Positions 9,022 to 19,154 are shown, numbered from the stretch's first letter. The stretch is 64,000 nt of DNA from Sphingomonadaceae bacterium (GCA_020850455.1 JADZEQ010000002.1:1-64000); one strand, 5' to 3'. The notes: generated by a model not told the origin, from the letters alone. Numbers and translations: made by a program.

Positions 9022-9145
9022 TGCCCTCTCCCGTCCGCAAATTCGCTCTCATGGCCATATTTGCCATCGCAAATTAGCAAAAACAAGGACAAAGTTTATC
9101 ATAATGCGTAATTGAAGGCATATCAAATTACGCACATTGGGGTTT

Positions 9146-9616
9146 TTAATGGTCAGCAGTTATCCGTACCACCCGCGCATTATATTTGACCGTGCGCACC
9201 GCGATGGAGGTTTCGACATGGTGCACGCCGTCAATCGCTAGAATCTGGTCGGATGCAATCTGATGGAGCTGATCCAGTTCGTGAAAAAGGCAGAAGGCCA
9301 AAATGGTAAAGCGCCCCATCATCAGCATCACCGCATTGCACATCGGCAATTGGCTGATTTGTTCGGCAATGGCCCGCGCCTTTACGACATCCGCCTGAAC
9401 GCCAATGATCGCGAGCCGTGATTGATTGCCCAATTCAAAACTGGTGATGGCGGTAAAGGCGATCAGATTTTCATTCTGCAGCCGCCGGATACGCCCGCGA
9501 ACCGTCCCCTCTGTCACGCCGAGGTCGGCTGCAATCTTGCGGTTGGAAACGCGGGCATCGTGCGACAATATGTCAATCAGCTGCCGGTCGAGTTCATCAA
9601 TTTGGGGGTGCATCAT
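9146..9616 (-). CDS. Lrp/AsnC family transcriptional regulator
   Basis: MHPQIDELDRQLIDILSHDARVSNRKIAADLGVTEGTVRGRIRRL: AsnC-type HTH plus AsnC effector domain. Confidence 0.92.
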   Translation of the reverse strand: MMHPQIDELDRQLIDILSHDARVSNRKIAADLGVTEGTVRGRIRRLQNENLIAFTAITSFELGNQSRLAIIGVQADVVKARAIAEQISQLPMCNAVMLMMGRFTILAFCLFHELDQLHQIASDQILAIDGVHHVETSIAVRTVKYNARVVRITADH

Positions 9617-10092
9617 GATTGATCCCACGCGTCTATTGGCGCAACGTCAAATTGATATTTGACCACATCGACGGCAATCGCCGGCATCATTGATCGGATG
9701 CCCGCCACTTTGGACAGGCGGTTGCTCATCAATTCGGTCAGATCGTCAAAACTGCGCAGCACCACCAACAGGTCGATATCATAACGGCCGGTGACCAGAT
9801 GTGCGGCAAAAACCTCCGGCAATTCGGCAAGTTCGGCGGCAACCTCGGACGCCGGGCGACCATCCACCTCTATCGCCACTTCCATCATGATATTGAAACC
9901 ATGCGCCGAAAAATCGGAAACCGCGACGACGCGTAACTTGTTCGCGTCTTCCATACGTTTAATTCGTGCCGAAACGGTGGCGGCTGTCAGCCCCAAATCG
10001 CTCGCTATTTGCTGGTTTGTCGCCCGGCCATCGGCACGCAGGGCAGCGATGATTTGCCGATCGACATTATCAATTTCAAACCTGTCGTTCAA
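9613..10092 (-). CDS. Lrp/AsnC family transcriptional regulator
   Basis: FEIDNVDRQIIAALRADGRATNQQIASDLGLTAATVSARIKRMED; overlaps the next Lrp/AsnC gene. Confidence 0.92.
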   Translation of the reverse strand: MNDRFEIDNVDRQIIAALRADGRATNQQIASDLGLTAATVSARIKRMEDANKLRVVAVSDFSAHGFNIMMEVAIEVDGRPASEVAAELAELPEVFAAHLVTGRYDIDLLVVLRSFDDLTELMSNRLSKVAGIRSMMPAIAVDVVKYQFDVAPIDAWDQS

Positions 10093-10146
10093 ATCCGCCC
10101 TCCCGCCCGATGATTCTTTATTAGCGCGCCGGCTTCCTTAGCGATA

Positions 10147-11397
10147 TTATGCTTCGGGCGCGCCCAATTTTTCTTTGTCCTGCGTCAAATGCTGCGCCGC
10201 CCGCCACAGGAGCAGTGCACCGACCAATCCGACCGGCACGACGACGGTCAATGCCATGCGCAGCCCTTCGCGCCCCTCCCCAAAGGCGTTGCTGGCAAGG
10301 CCCACCAACCACGGCCCGCCGACATAGCCCATCAGGTTGACCGACAGCATGGCAATGGCGGTGCCGGTGGCGCGCAATTTGTCGGGCAAAATATATTGGA
10401 GCCCCGCATATATGCCGACCGCCCAGCCGCCGCCGATCAAACCCGCGGGAACAGCCCAGCCCAGCGCCCAACCCAGCGTCGGCGACCATGTCGTGCCGAT
10501 CAGGCTGAGCGTCGCCAGACTTAGGGCGATGGATGACAGCTTTAATATTCGGCCATAGTCACCGCGCGCCGCCCAGTCGGCAATAAAACCAAATAATGCC
10601 GCGCCCAGCAGACCGGGGATGACAAAGGCACTGCCAAATGCCGCACCCGCCGCCGCCATTGTCATGTCATAATTGCGCGCGAACAAGGTGGCGGCCCACA
10701 GGCCAAAGCCGACCCCCGATAGGACGCCAATCGCCATGCCAATCGCCATGCCGCTATAGCTACGCAGCATGAAGAGCCGCCGCGCGAGCGGGAAGAAAGG
10801 CGGCCGGGCATCGTCCGTCGTTTCGCGATGTGGCTCGCGGATGATCGCCCATGCGGCAAGGATGATGATGAGGCCGCCCACCCCAAATGCTTCAAAGGCG
10901 GTGCGCCAATGTGCCGCCTCGGCAATTTGCGGGCCGACGCCATAGCCGAGCATCTGCCCCAAATAGGTCGCGGTCGCCATGACGGCAAAGGCGCGCCCGC
11001 GCTGTTCGGTGGTGAAATAGGCGGCAATCAGCGAATAGGCGGGGGCCTGAAAGGCCGCTTCACCAACACCGACCCCCATGCGCGCCAGCGCCAATGTCCA
11101 TGGGCCAGTCGCATAGCCGCACAATATCGTAAAAATGCTCCAGACAATGCAGCCGGTGACGATGATTTTAATCCGCGACGCCCGATCCGCATATATGGCG
11201 ATGGGGATAGCAAGCGTCGAATAAAAGACTGCAAAGGCAGGCCCCATGAGGAGACCCATGATGCCATCGCTGACCGTAAATTCGGCCTTGATCGGATCGA
11301 CCAAGGCGGCGAGCAGAAATCGGTCCGCCTGATTGAAGATGGCAATGCCCAGCAGCAGCAGCAGCACCAGCCAGCGATTGGGGAGTTTTTGGTCCAT
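10147..11397 (-). CDS. MFS transporter
   Basis: Multi-TM; NQADRFLLAALVDPIKAEF...YADRASRIKIIVTGCIVWS. Start MDQKLPNRW at 11397. Confidence 0.9.
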   Translation of the reverse strand: MDQKLPNRWLVLLLLLGIAIFNQADRFLLAALVDPIKAEFTVSDGIMGLLMGPAFAVFYSTLAIPIAIYADRASRIKIIVTGCIVWSIFTILCGYATGPWTLALARMGVGVGEAAFQAPAYSLIAAYFTTEQRGRAFAVMATATYLGQMLGYGVGPQIAEAAHWRTAFEAFGVGGLIIILAAWAIIREPHRETTDDARPPFFPLARRLFMLRSYSGMAIGMAIGVLSGVGFGLWAATLFARNYDMTMAAAGAAFGSAFVIPGLLGAALFGFIADWAARGDYGRILKLSSIALSLATLSLIGTTWSPTLGWALGWAVPAGLIGGGWAVGIYAGLQYILPDKLRATGTAIAMLSVNLMGYVGGPWLVGLASNAFGEGREGLRMALTVVVPVGLVGALLLWRAAQHLTQDKEKLGAPEA

Positions 11398-11402
11398 GCC
11401 CA

Positions 11403-12161
11403 TCAATCGCGCATCTGCATGCCGCCATTGACATGCCAGATTTGCCCATTGACCCAAGCGCCGTCATCCGATGCCAAAAAGGCGATGGCAGCGGCGATGT
11501 CGTCGGGCGCGCCAAGGCGTTGGTGCGGCACGCGTTTCAGCGCCTGATCAACCTGTTCGTCGGACATATGGATTTTGACCGCTTCGGTGAGGACGACGCC
11601 CGGGCAAATGCCATTGGCCCGAATACCCTTTTTACCCCATTTGGCCGCGACATGGCGCGCCAACGCATGGATCGCATTTTTGGCCATCGGATAGGCGACC
11701 TGCCACGGGCTGCCGCCCGACGCCGCGCCAGAGGAGGTGTAGATCATCGCCCCGCCGCCATGTTCGAGCAGCACCGGCAGCGCCGCTTGCGTCGCCAGAA
11801 AATGGCTCTTGGCGTTGATCTTCATGCCAAGGTCATACACATCCTCCGGACAGTCGAGCGCGTGATTGTCGCCCTGCGTCCCCCCCGCCAGATTGGAGAC
11901 ATAAAAGTCGAGCCGACCAAAGTTTTCGACAGCGCTTGCCACAATAGCACCTGTCGATTGCGCCGATGTGCCGTCGAGCGCGACGGCTAGCGCCTCACCC
12001 CCTTCAGCGCGGATGGCCGCAGCGGTTTCCTCTGCCAGATCGATCAGCAAGTCGCCGATGACGATGCGCGCGCCCTCCGCTGCCAATCGTTTGGCGGTGG
12101 CCGCCCCGATGCCGCGCGCGCCGCCCGCGACAATCCCCACTTTTCCATTCAGTCCGCGCAT
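11403..12161 (-). CDS. SDR family oxidoreductase
   Basis: VGIVAGGARGIGAATAKRLA...YPMAKNAIHALARHVA. Confidence 0.9.
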   Translation of the reverse strand: MRGLNGKVGIVAGGARGIGAATAKRLAAEGARIVIGDLLIDLAEETAAAIRAEGGEALAVALDGTSAQSTGAIVASAVENFGRLDFYVSNLAGGTQGDNHALDCPEDVYDLGMKINAKSHFLATQAALPVLLEHGGGAMIYTSSGAASGGSPWQVAYPMAKNAIHALARHVAAKWGKKGIRANGICPGVVLTEAVKIHMSDEQVDQALKRVPHQRLGAPDDIAAAIAFLASDDGAWVNGQIWHVNGGMQMRD

Positions 12162-12185
12162 GACAACACCTCTATCCCTAAAAAA

Positions 12186-13694
12186 TCAGACGACGCCCGG
12201 CGCCAGACCGCGCCACGGCTGCGCGCGTTCGAGCTGTGCGGCGAGGCGTATGAGCAACGCCTCCTCCCCATAGCGGGCGGTAAACATCATGCCGATCGGC
12301 AGGCCAGTGGCCGACATCGCCAACGGCACCGACATGCTGGGCTGGCCGGTCGCATTGTAAAGGCCGGTAAAGGGTGAGTATGTCGAAACCCGTTGCCCCC
12401 ATGCCGCAAAGTCGGCGTGGTTCAAATCAAGCTCACCCAGCGGTGCGGGTGGCGCGGCGAGCGTCGGCGACAGGACGACATCATAATCCGCCATGAAATT
12501 GGCCGATGCAATGGCCACTTCCTGCAGCACAGCATAAGCGCGGGCGACATCCACCCCGGTCATCGATTTGCCAACCTGATAAAAGCCAAGTGTGATGGGT
12601 TCGAGCACATCGGGGCCGACCGCCAGTCCCGCCGCAGCCGCACGTGCATCGACATCCGCCGCCATCGCGGTCGAGATCGCCGCGAAATTGGCTTGGCCAA
12701 GCCGCGCGGCATCAAAGCGGAAATTCGCCTCTGTCACATGGTGGCCGAGCGTTGCACACAGCCGCGCGGTGGCCTGCGTTGCCGCAAGGATTTCGGGGTC
12801 GATGGCGCTGCCCGACAGCGGTTCGAGCATCAATGCAATGCGCAGCGCACCCGGTTCACGTTCGCATTGGCTGAGGAAGCTGCCATCGGGGCGCGGCGCG
12901 TCATAGCGCGAGCCGGCTTCCATTCCGGCCGTCGCATCAAACATCGCGGCACTGTCGCGCACCGAGCGGCTGATGACACCATTGGTCGACAGGCCGCCCC
13001 ACCCCTCTGTCCGGTCCGGCCCCATGGGGATGCGGCCCCGGCTGGGCTTGATGCCGAACAGGCCGCAACAGCTCGCCGGAATGCGGATGGAGCCGCCACC
13101 GTCGCTGGCATGCGCCATCGGCACGACGCCCGCCGCCACCGCCGCCGCTGCCCCGCCCGATGAACCGCCGCTGCTGTGCGCCAGATTCCACGGGTTGCGG
13201 GTGGCCCCGGTGGCGATGCTTTCGGTGGTGCCGGTCAGGCCAAATTCGGGGGTTGTCGTCTTGCCGAATATCACCAGCCCCGCCGCTTGGTGCCGCCGCA
13301 CCAGTTCGGAAGTTACAGGGGCGATATAATCAGCATAGAGGCGACTGCCCTGCCCAGACCTTGTCCCTTCAATATGGCAGTTGAGGTCTTTGACGAGGAA
13401 GGGGACACCGCAAAATAGCCCATCCTGTACCCGCTGTACCCTGCCATGGTCATATAGTTTTTGCGCCATAAAATCAATGCGTTGATTGGCTTCTTCGGCG
13501 CGATTTATGGCCACTTCCAACAATTCGGTTGCGCTGACCTGACGCGAACGCACCAGCGCCGCCAGCCCCAGCGCATCATGGCTAAGATAGCCAAAGGGGT
13601 CGGCAGCAGCGACGGCGGGCGTTGCCCCTAAACCGGTCATTCCCACCATCGCTGCCCCCGCTCCCTTCAGGGCGTCACGCCGGGTCATCCCCAC
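12186..13694 (-). CDS. Amidase (amidase-signature family) with twin-arginine-like signal
   Basis: MTRRDALKGAGAAMVG signal; GGSSGGAAAAVAAGVVPMAHASDGGGSIRIPASCCGLFGIKPSRGRIP. Confidence 0.92.
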   Translation of the reverse strand: MGMTRRDALKGAGAAMVGMTGLGATPAVAAADPFGYLSHDALGLAALVRSRQVSATELLEVAINRAEEANQRIDFMAQKLYDHGRVQRVQDGLFCGVPFLVKDLNCHIEGTRSGQGSRLYADYIAPVTSELVRRHQAAGLVIFGKTTTPEFGLTGTTESIATGATRNPWNLAHSSGGSSGGAAAAVAAGVVPMAHASDGGGSIRIPASCCGLFGIKPSRGRIPMGPDRTEGWGGLSTNGVISRSVRDSAAMFDATAGMEAGSRYDAPRPDGSFLSQCEREPGALRIALMLEPLSGSAIDPEILAATQATARLCATLGHHVTEANFRFDAARLGQANFAAISTAMAADVDARAAAAGLAVGPDVLEPITLGFYQVGKSMTGVDVARAYAVLQEVAIASANFMADYDVVLSPTLAAPPAPLGELDLNHADFAAWGQRVSTYSPFTGLYNATGQPSMSVPLAMSATGLPIGMMFTARYGEEALLIRLAAQLERAQPWRGLAPGVV

Positions 13695-13725
13695 GCGCGC
13701 ACGCCCATGTCAAACATGCAACCCA

Positions 13726-14874
13726 TTAGTCATTGCAGCCGTGCGACCCGTCGCACCCGCTGCCAAAGCCGGCGCGTTCGCCCGCTTCCGCCGATGGCTG
13801 GGCATAATAGCGGCTATAAAATTGGCGGAATTTGGCAATCGGCCCGTCGCCCTGGCAGATGATCGGGTTGGGCTGATATTGCTGCCGGTCCCAGACCACC
13901 TTGTCCTGATCGAGCTGCTTGTTGACATCCTTGATGATCGCGCGCGCCACCCCGGCGCCCGGCCCTTCGGCCTGCGCCTTGGGTTGGGTGTAGAAATAAC
14001 GCACCTGCAACCGGTCAAGCTCTATCGGGGTGATGGCAGCGAGCAACAGCGTCTCGCAAATGCCGGTAAAGCGCACCCATGCCTGCCCCGCGCCGACCGC
14101 ATGGGTGTGGATAGCCCCATCGACCTCGCCCTTGGGGGTGCCCATTTTGGCGCGCACCACGCCGGTACGGTCCCATTCTCCCCAGCCCAGTTCGGCGGTG
14201 GGGATGGTCGCGGTGCCATGGATGAATTTGAAATGGGCAAAATCGACGCCATTTTCGGCCATATTCTGGAGGCTGCCCCAAATATCCCAACGACATTCGT
14301 CGTAGGGGGTCCAGTCGGGGTCCGAACATTCGGGGATTTCGACGACATCGAACAGCGGCGCGACATCATCGGGATGATACCAGAACCAGATGAACTGGTT
14401 GGCTTCCTTGATATGCCATGTGCGGGTGCATTTGCGCTTCACCTGCGGCGGGATGGATGGTGAATAGGGGATTTCCTTGACCACCCCTTCTTCGCCGTCA
14501 TAGCGCCACGCATGGAATGGGCATTCGAGCATATTGCCATGCACCTTGCCGCCATGCCCCATATGCGCACCCAGATGCTTGCAATAGGCATCGAGCATAC
14601 GGACCTGACCATCCTCCCCGCGCCAGATCGCCAGATCTTGGGAGAAATAACGCAGCGGCTTAACCTCCCCCACCGCCAGTTCGTCGGACTTGAGCGCGAT
14701 ATACCAGCCAAAGGGAAAACCAATGTCGAGATTGCGTTCGGCGATGGAGGGGCGGTTGCGCGGTTCTTCCATCCGCCACGCGACCAATTCCTCCTTGCTC
14801 ATGCGATCGATCACTTGCCAAACGGCAACGGGTGGGGTGCGCGCGTCGGTGGCGCTTGCGGTTTCGACGTTCAT
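13726..14874 (-). CDS. Rieske non-heme iron oxygenase alpha subunit (second copy)
   Basis: CKHLGAHMG...CPFHAWRYDGE and NGVDFAHFKFIHG. Confidence 0.9.
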   Translation of the reverse strand: MNVETASATDARTPPVAVWQVIDRMSKEELVAWRMEEPRNRPSIAERNLDIGFPFGWYIALKSDELAVGEVKPLRYFSQDLAIWRGEDGQVRMLDAYCKHLGAHMGHGGKVHGNMLECPFHAWRYDGEEGVVKEIPYSPSIPPQVKRKCTRTWHIKEANQFIWFWYHPDDVAPLFDVVEIPECSDPDWTPYDECRWDIWGSLQNMAENGVDFAHFKFIHGTATIPTAELGWGEWDRTGVVRAKMGTPKGEVDGAIHTHAVGAGQAWVRFTGICETLLLAAITPIELDRLQVRYFYTQPKAQAEGPGAGVARAIIKDVNKQLDQDKVVWDRQQYQPNPIICQGDGPIAKFRQFYSRYYAQPSAEAGERAGFGSGCDGSHGCND

Positions 14875-14964
14875 ATTTGGCCATCCTTTTCATCAACACC
14901 AACGGCTTGGTCATGCCGCAGGATCGCGACGTGCGGGGTTGTCTCTGCACGCCATCTGGTCATT

Positions 14965-14991
14965 GAAAAGGGAGCAGACTTCCCGGCTCCC
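14965..14991 (-). terminator. Rho-independent terminator downstream of the amidohydrolase
   Basis: On the minus strand GGGAGC-CGGGAAGTCT-GCTCCC-TTTTC. Confidence 0.65.
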
Positions 14992-15019
14992 GCCTCCTCA
15001 CTTATGTGGGTTTTCCCCA

Positions 15020-15886
15020 TCATATACCGAACACCTTTTTGGCGTTTTCTCTTAGGAATTTTGGCCAAACCTCTGGCTTCAAAGGCAGATTTTCCATGTC
15101 GGAAAAAATCCTCTCGAGGCTGAGGCCCATCGGAAAATATCCGGCATAGATTATTTTGTCGGCCCCGCGCGTATTGGCGTAATCGATGATCGCCTTGGGG
15201 TAGAATTTGGGGGCAAAGGCACTGGTCGAATAATAAAGGTTCGGCCATTTCAGCATCAATTTGACCGCCAGCGCCTCCCACGGTTCAGCCCCGTGACGCA
15301 TGACGATTTTAAGGTCGGGGAAGAACCAGCACACCTCATCCAGATGTTCGACCTTTTGCGTTTCCATCGGGATGCGCGGGCCGGGGATGCCGACATTGAG
15401 GCAGATGGGAATGCCCAGTTCCGCCGCCGTCGTATAAAGCGGGAACATATATTTATGGTTGATCGGCACCTGCGGCAAAGTGCCGGCTGGAAAGACGCTG
15501 ATCGCCGACAGGCCGATTTCGGCGTGGATGCGCTTGATGCGCCGCACTTCCTCCATCCCCTTATTGGGGTCGCAGGGCAGTTCAAAGGCAAAACGGTCGG
15601 GGAAGTTTTCGCGCGCGCGGCGCGACGTGTCATTCTCATTCCAGCCGACCAGCGCCTTTTCTATGTTGAACCGGTCCATTTGTTCGACCGTCCAAGCGAC
15701 AAAATCGCCCGGATCACCGGTTTCGGGGATATCCTTGAACATATATTGCGCGGGCATGGCAAATTGTTCGCGCGACTGCGCATCCTTCATCAGCGCGCGG
15801 AAACTGTCGAACCAGTCCGACCTATCCTCCCCATGGGGGATACCCAGCATGCAATCGACAATCCCGATATCCTTGGGGTAGCTCAA
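15020..15886 (-). CDS. Amidohydrolase family protein (TIM-barrel metal-dependent hydrolase)
   Basis: YPKDIGIVDCMLG..., VGWNENDTSRRARENFPDRFAFELPCDPNKGMEEVRRI...MRHGAEPWEALAVKLMLKWPNLYYSTSAFAPKFYPKAIIDYANTRGADKIIYAGYFP. TTG start overlaps the upstream stop. Confidence 0.85.
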   Translation of the reverse strand: MSYPKDIGIVDCMLGIPHGEDRSDWFDSFRALMKDAQSREQFAMPAQYMFKDIPETGDPGDFVAWTVEQMDRFNIEKALVGWNENDTSRRARENFPDRFAFELPCDPNKGMEEVRRIKRIHAEIGLSAISVFPAGTLPQVPINHKYMFPLYTTAAELGIPICLNVGIPGPRIPMETQKVEHLDEVCWFFPDLKIVMRHGAEPWEALAVKLMLKWPNLYYSTSAFAPKFYPKAIIDYANTRGADKIIYAGYFPMGLSLERIFSDMENLPLKPEVWPKFLRENAKKVFGI

Positions 15887-17541
15887 CTTTCCTCTCCCGC
15901 CAGCGCGTGCCACATGGCGCGCAGCTTAATCTTGTCCACCTTGTCCACCGCGTTGCGCGGCAGCGGTTCATCCACAAATGCGACGCGCGCGGGCGCCTTA
16001 TAGCGCGCCAATTTCTCACCCACTTCATGGATCAGCGCGGCGGCATCCCACCCCGTCCCGCGCACCACGGCAACCAGCACTTCGCCGAGCCGATCATCAG
16101 GGATGCCAAAGGTCGCACATTCACCAATCCCCGGCAATTCGCCCAAGGCGCGCTCCACCTCCGCGCAATAGATGTTTTCGCCGCCCGAAATCACCATGTC
16201 CTTCTTGCGGTCGATAATATAGATATAGCCTTCTTCATCGATCATGCCGATGTCGCCGGTGTTGAGCCAGCCATCATGGCTGAGGACGGCGGCGGTATCC
16301 TCCGGTCGGTTCCAATAGCCCGCCATCACCTGTGCGCCGCGCACGCAAATATCACCCGCTTCGCCCGGTGGCACTTGCTTGCCCGCACCATCCAATATCC
16401 GCACATCGACCAAGGGCAGCACCCGCCCGGCGGAGGATGGACGGCGGGTGAAATCATCCCCCACCGCTTGGGCAATCGAGCCAGAACATTCGGTCATGCC
16501 ATAGCCGGTTCCCATCGCGGCATTGGGGCAAATCTGGCGCACCGCTTGCAGCAGATTGACCGGCAGCGCCTGCCCGCCCGACCCGATGTTGCGCAGGCCC
16601 GAAAGGTCGACCCCGCCCGCCTCTGCCGCGCGGACAATGTCCCACAACATCGTTGGCACCCCGGCAAAGGCAGAAATGCCTTCATCGACAAACAGCCGCA
16701 CCGCATCATGCGCGTCCCAACGGCGCAGGATGACAATCTTGGCCCCGTTGAAGAAGGGGGAGAGGAAGGAGGCGGCCAGCCCCGATATATGAAAGAGCGG
16801 ATAGACGAGCAGCACCGCCTGTTGCGGCGCATTGGCGGCCAGCGCCTCCGGCGTCATGCCATATTGGGCGGCCATGTGGTGGAGCACCATCGCCCCGGTC
16901 AGCTGGATCGACAATAGCCCGGTCGTAAGGCTGCGGTTGGTCAGCACCGCCCCCTTGACCCGGCCGGTAGTGCCCGAGGTGAAGAGGATGGAAACGGGGT
17001 CGCTGGCGGCGGCAGGGGTCGCATCCACCACATGCCCCGCAGGCAGCAGCGCGGCGAGTGCATCCTCCTCCACCGGGTTGGTAAGGTCGAACATCCGGCC
17101 CTGATAGCCGCCATCGCGGATCAGCTGCGCGCGTTCACCATCGGCAAGGACGATGCGCGGGCTGACTTCGTCAATCATCGCCACCAATTCAGCGGGCGAG
17201 CCGCGCGAATTGAGCAGCGCCGCCGTGCCGCCCGCCAAGATTGTCGCCAGATAGGCGACCAGCCATTCGGTGCGATTGCGCATGCAAATCGCCACCCGGT
17301 CGCCATGGGTTACGCCGAGCAGCGGGGTGAGCCGGTCTGCCCAAGCGAATATCTGGTCGTAACTTAGCCTTCTATCCCCCTCCACCACCGCGATTTTTTC
17401 GCCATGGACACGGGCATTTTCGACCATCGCACGCAGGCTGGTCGGGGCGTTGACGAATTGGCGATAGCCATCGCGCGCGCCAATTTCAAAATAGCTGCCG
17501 GGCGCGGTGACGCGGGCAAATACGGGGTCAATCTGGCTCAT
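15883..17541 (-). CDS. AMP-dependent acyl-CoA synthetase/ligase
   Basis: SILFTSGTTGRVKGAVLTN, GYGMTECSG, GWLNTGDIGMIDEEGYIYIIDRKKDMVISGGENIY. Confidence 0.93.
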   Translation of the reverse strand: MSQIDPVFARVTAPGSYFEIGARDGYRQFVNAPTSLRAMVENARVHGEKIAVVEGDRRLSYDQIFAWADRLTPLLGVTHGDRVAICMRNRTEWLVAYLATILAGGTAALLNSRGSPAELVAMIDEVSPRIVLADGERAQLIRDGGYQGRMFDLTNPVEEDALAALLPAGHVVDATPAAASDPVSILFTSGTTGRVKGAVLTNRSLTTGLLSIQLTGAMVLHHMAAQYGMTPEALAANAPQQAVLLVYPLFHISGLAASFLSPFFNGAKIVILRRWDAHDAVRLFVDEGISAFAGVPTMLWDIVRAAEAGGVDLSGLRNIGSGGQALPVNLLQAVRQICPNAAMGTGYGMTECSGSIAQAVGDDFTRRPSSAGRVLPLVDVRILDGAGKQVPPGEAGDICVRGAQVMAGYWNRPEDTAAVLSHDGWLNTGDIGMIDEEGYIYIIDRKKDMVISGGENIYCAEVERALGELPGIGECATFGIPDDRLGEVLVAVVRGTGWDAAALIHEVGEKLARYKAPARVAFVDEPLPRNAVDKVDKIKLRAMWHALAGEES

Positions 17542-19136
17542 GCCGTCCCCCCAGCGGCAAGCGCCAGCCCCTTAGCCCAGCGGTAATCCTGCTTGCCCGC
17601 GGGCGATCGCAAAACTTGATCGACGATAATCAGGCGGCGCGGCATTTTATAGCCGGCAAGGCTGCCCGCCACCGCATCACGCAATTGCGCCAAATCGGGC
17701 GCGACCGCGCCGGGACAGAGCGAAACCAAAGCCACCACTTGTTCCCCCCAGCGCGGGTCGGGAACCCCGACGACGACCGCATCATAAATGGCGTCGTGGG
17801 TGCGCAGCACCTCCTCCACCTCCTCGGGGAAGATTTTTTCGCCGCCCGAATTGATCGAGGTTGAACCGCGCCCGAACATGGTGATCATACCATCATCGTC
17901 GAGCCGCCCGGCATCCCCCGACACCACCCACAAACGTCCCTCGACGGTCTGAAAGGTTTCGGCGCTTTTTTGGGCGTCGCCATAATAGCCGATCGGCGTA
18001 TGACCGCTGGTCGCGATATAGCCCATTTCACCAACAGCGGCGAAACGCCCATCGACGACCACTTTCTGCCCGTCATGCGCGGGGAGGCGCATCACCCCAT
18101 CCTTGCTGGGCGCGGCCATCCCCGAAACCCCGGTTTCCGATGCACCCATGCCATCGGTAATGCTGGCCGTGGGGATGAGGTTTTTCAGATCCTCCTTCAA
18201 GGCGGCGGAAAAGACCGCGCCGCCCGACCCCAAATTGACGATGGTGGCCAAGTTCCAGCGCCCCGGATTCGCGATGAGCGTATCGCGCAGCGGGATGGCC
18301 ATCGCATCGCCAACAAATTGAATGAGGTTGACCGCTTCGCGTTCGACGGTGTCGAAAACGCGCACCGCATCAAAATGCGCGCCGTCGTCCAAAATGATGG
18401 TGAGACCGTTGAGCAAGGCGCTCCACGTCGTCCACATCGCCGCCATATGCATCAAGGGGGCGAGCGGAAAGATTTTGAGCGGATAGGCGTCGGCCACACG
18501 GCTGACGATATCCCCCGGTTCGACGAGTACGCCGTGCGGGTTGAAATAACCCGCCCCGCCCGCGCAGGCAAAGACAAAGGCCTTGTGCGGCCACATCACC
18601 CCTTTGGGGAGGCCGGTGGTGCCGCCGGTATAGCTCAGCAATATATCGTCTGCATCGCGCGGCCATGGGCCGGTCGGCGCATGGGCGCTGAGCGCCGCAT
18701 AATCGGCGCTGAGCGGGCAGGCAGCGCCCGACCCGTCGGCGACCGCGACGGTCAGCCGCAATTTGGGCAAATCGCCCCGGATGCTGTCGAGCAAGCTGCC
18801 ATATTGCGCGCCATGGATGATGCACGCCGCATCGGCATCGGCAAATAAGTGGCGCAGTTCGTCGGCACCGTAACGATAGTTGACGTTGAACGGCACCGCG
18901 CCGAGCTTTACCGCCGCGATAAAGCTTTCGAGGAAGGCGGGGCCATTTTGCAGATAGAGGCCGATATGGTCGCCGCGCGATATGCCCCGCGCGGCCAGCC
19001 CGCTGGCGAGCGCATCGGCCCGGGCGTTGAGCGCAGCATAGGTCAGCCGCGCATCGCCGCAGATCAGCGCCAAGCGATCAGGCGCGGTCGCCGCGACGCT
19101 TTCAAACAGGTCGGCGAGGTGAAAGCTGTTCGCCAT
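17538..19136 (-). CDS. AMP-dependent acyl-CoA synthetase/ligase
   Basis: LLSYTGGTTGLPKGVMWPH, GMGASETG, RGSTSINSGGEKIFPEEVEEVL; ATGA overlap with the next ligase. Confidence 0.93.
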   Translation of the reverse strand: MANSFHLADLFESVAATAPDRLALICGDARLTYAALNARADALASGLAARGISRGDHIGLYLQNGPAFLESFIAAVKLGAVPFNVNYRYGADELRHLFADADAACIIHGAQYGSLLDSIRGDLPKLRLTVAVADGSGAACPLSADYAALSAHAPTGPWPRDADDILLSYTGGTTGLPKGVMWPHKAFVFACAGGAGYFNPHGVLVEPGDIVSRVADAYPLKIFPLAPLMHMAAMWTTWSALLNGLTIILDDGAHFDAVRVFDTVEREAVNLIQFVGDAMAIPLRDTLIANPGRWNLATIVNLGSGGAVFSAALKEDLKNLIPTASITDGMGASETGVSGMAAPSKDGVMRLPAHDGQKVVVDGRFAAVGEMGYIATSGHTPIGYYGDAQKSAETFQTVEGRLWVVSGDAGRLDDDGMITMFGRGSTSINSGGEKIFPEEVEEVLRTHDAIYDAVVVGVPDPRWGEQVVALVSLCPGAVAPDLAQLRDAVAGSLAGYKMPRRLIIVDQVLRSPAGKQDYRWAKGLALAAGGTA

Positions 19137-19154
19137 CGCGCGCCCCCTTCCCGA

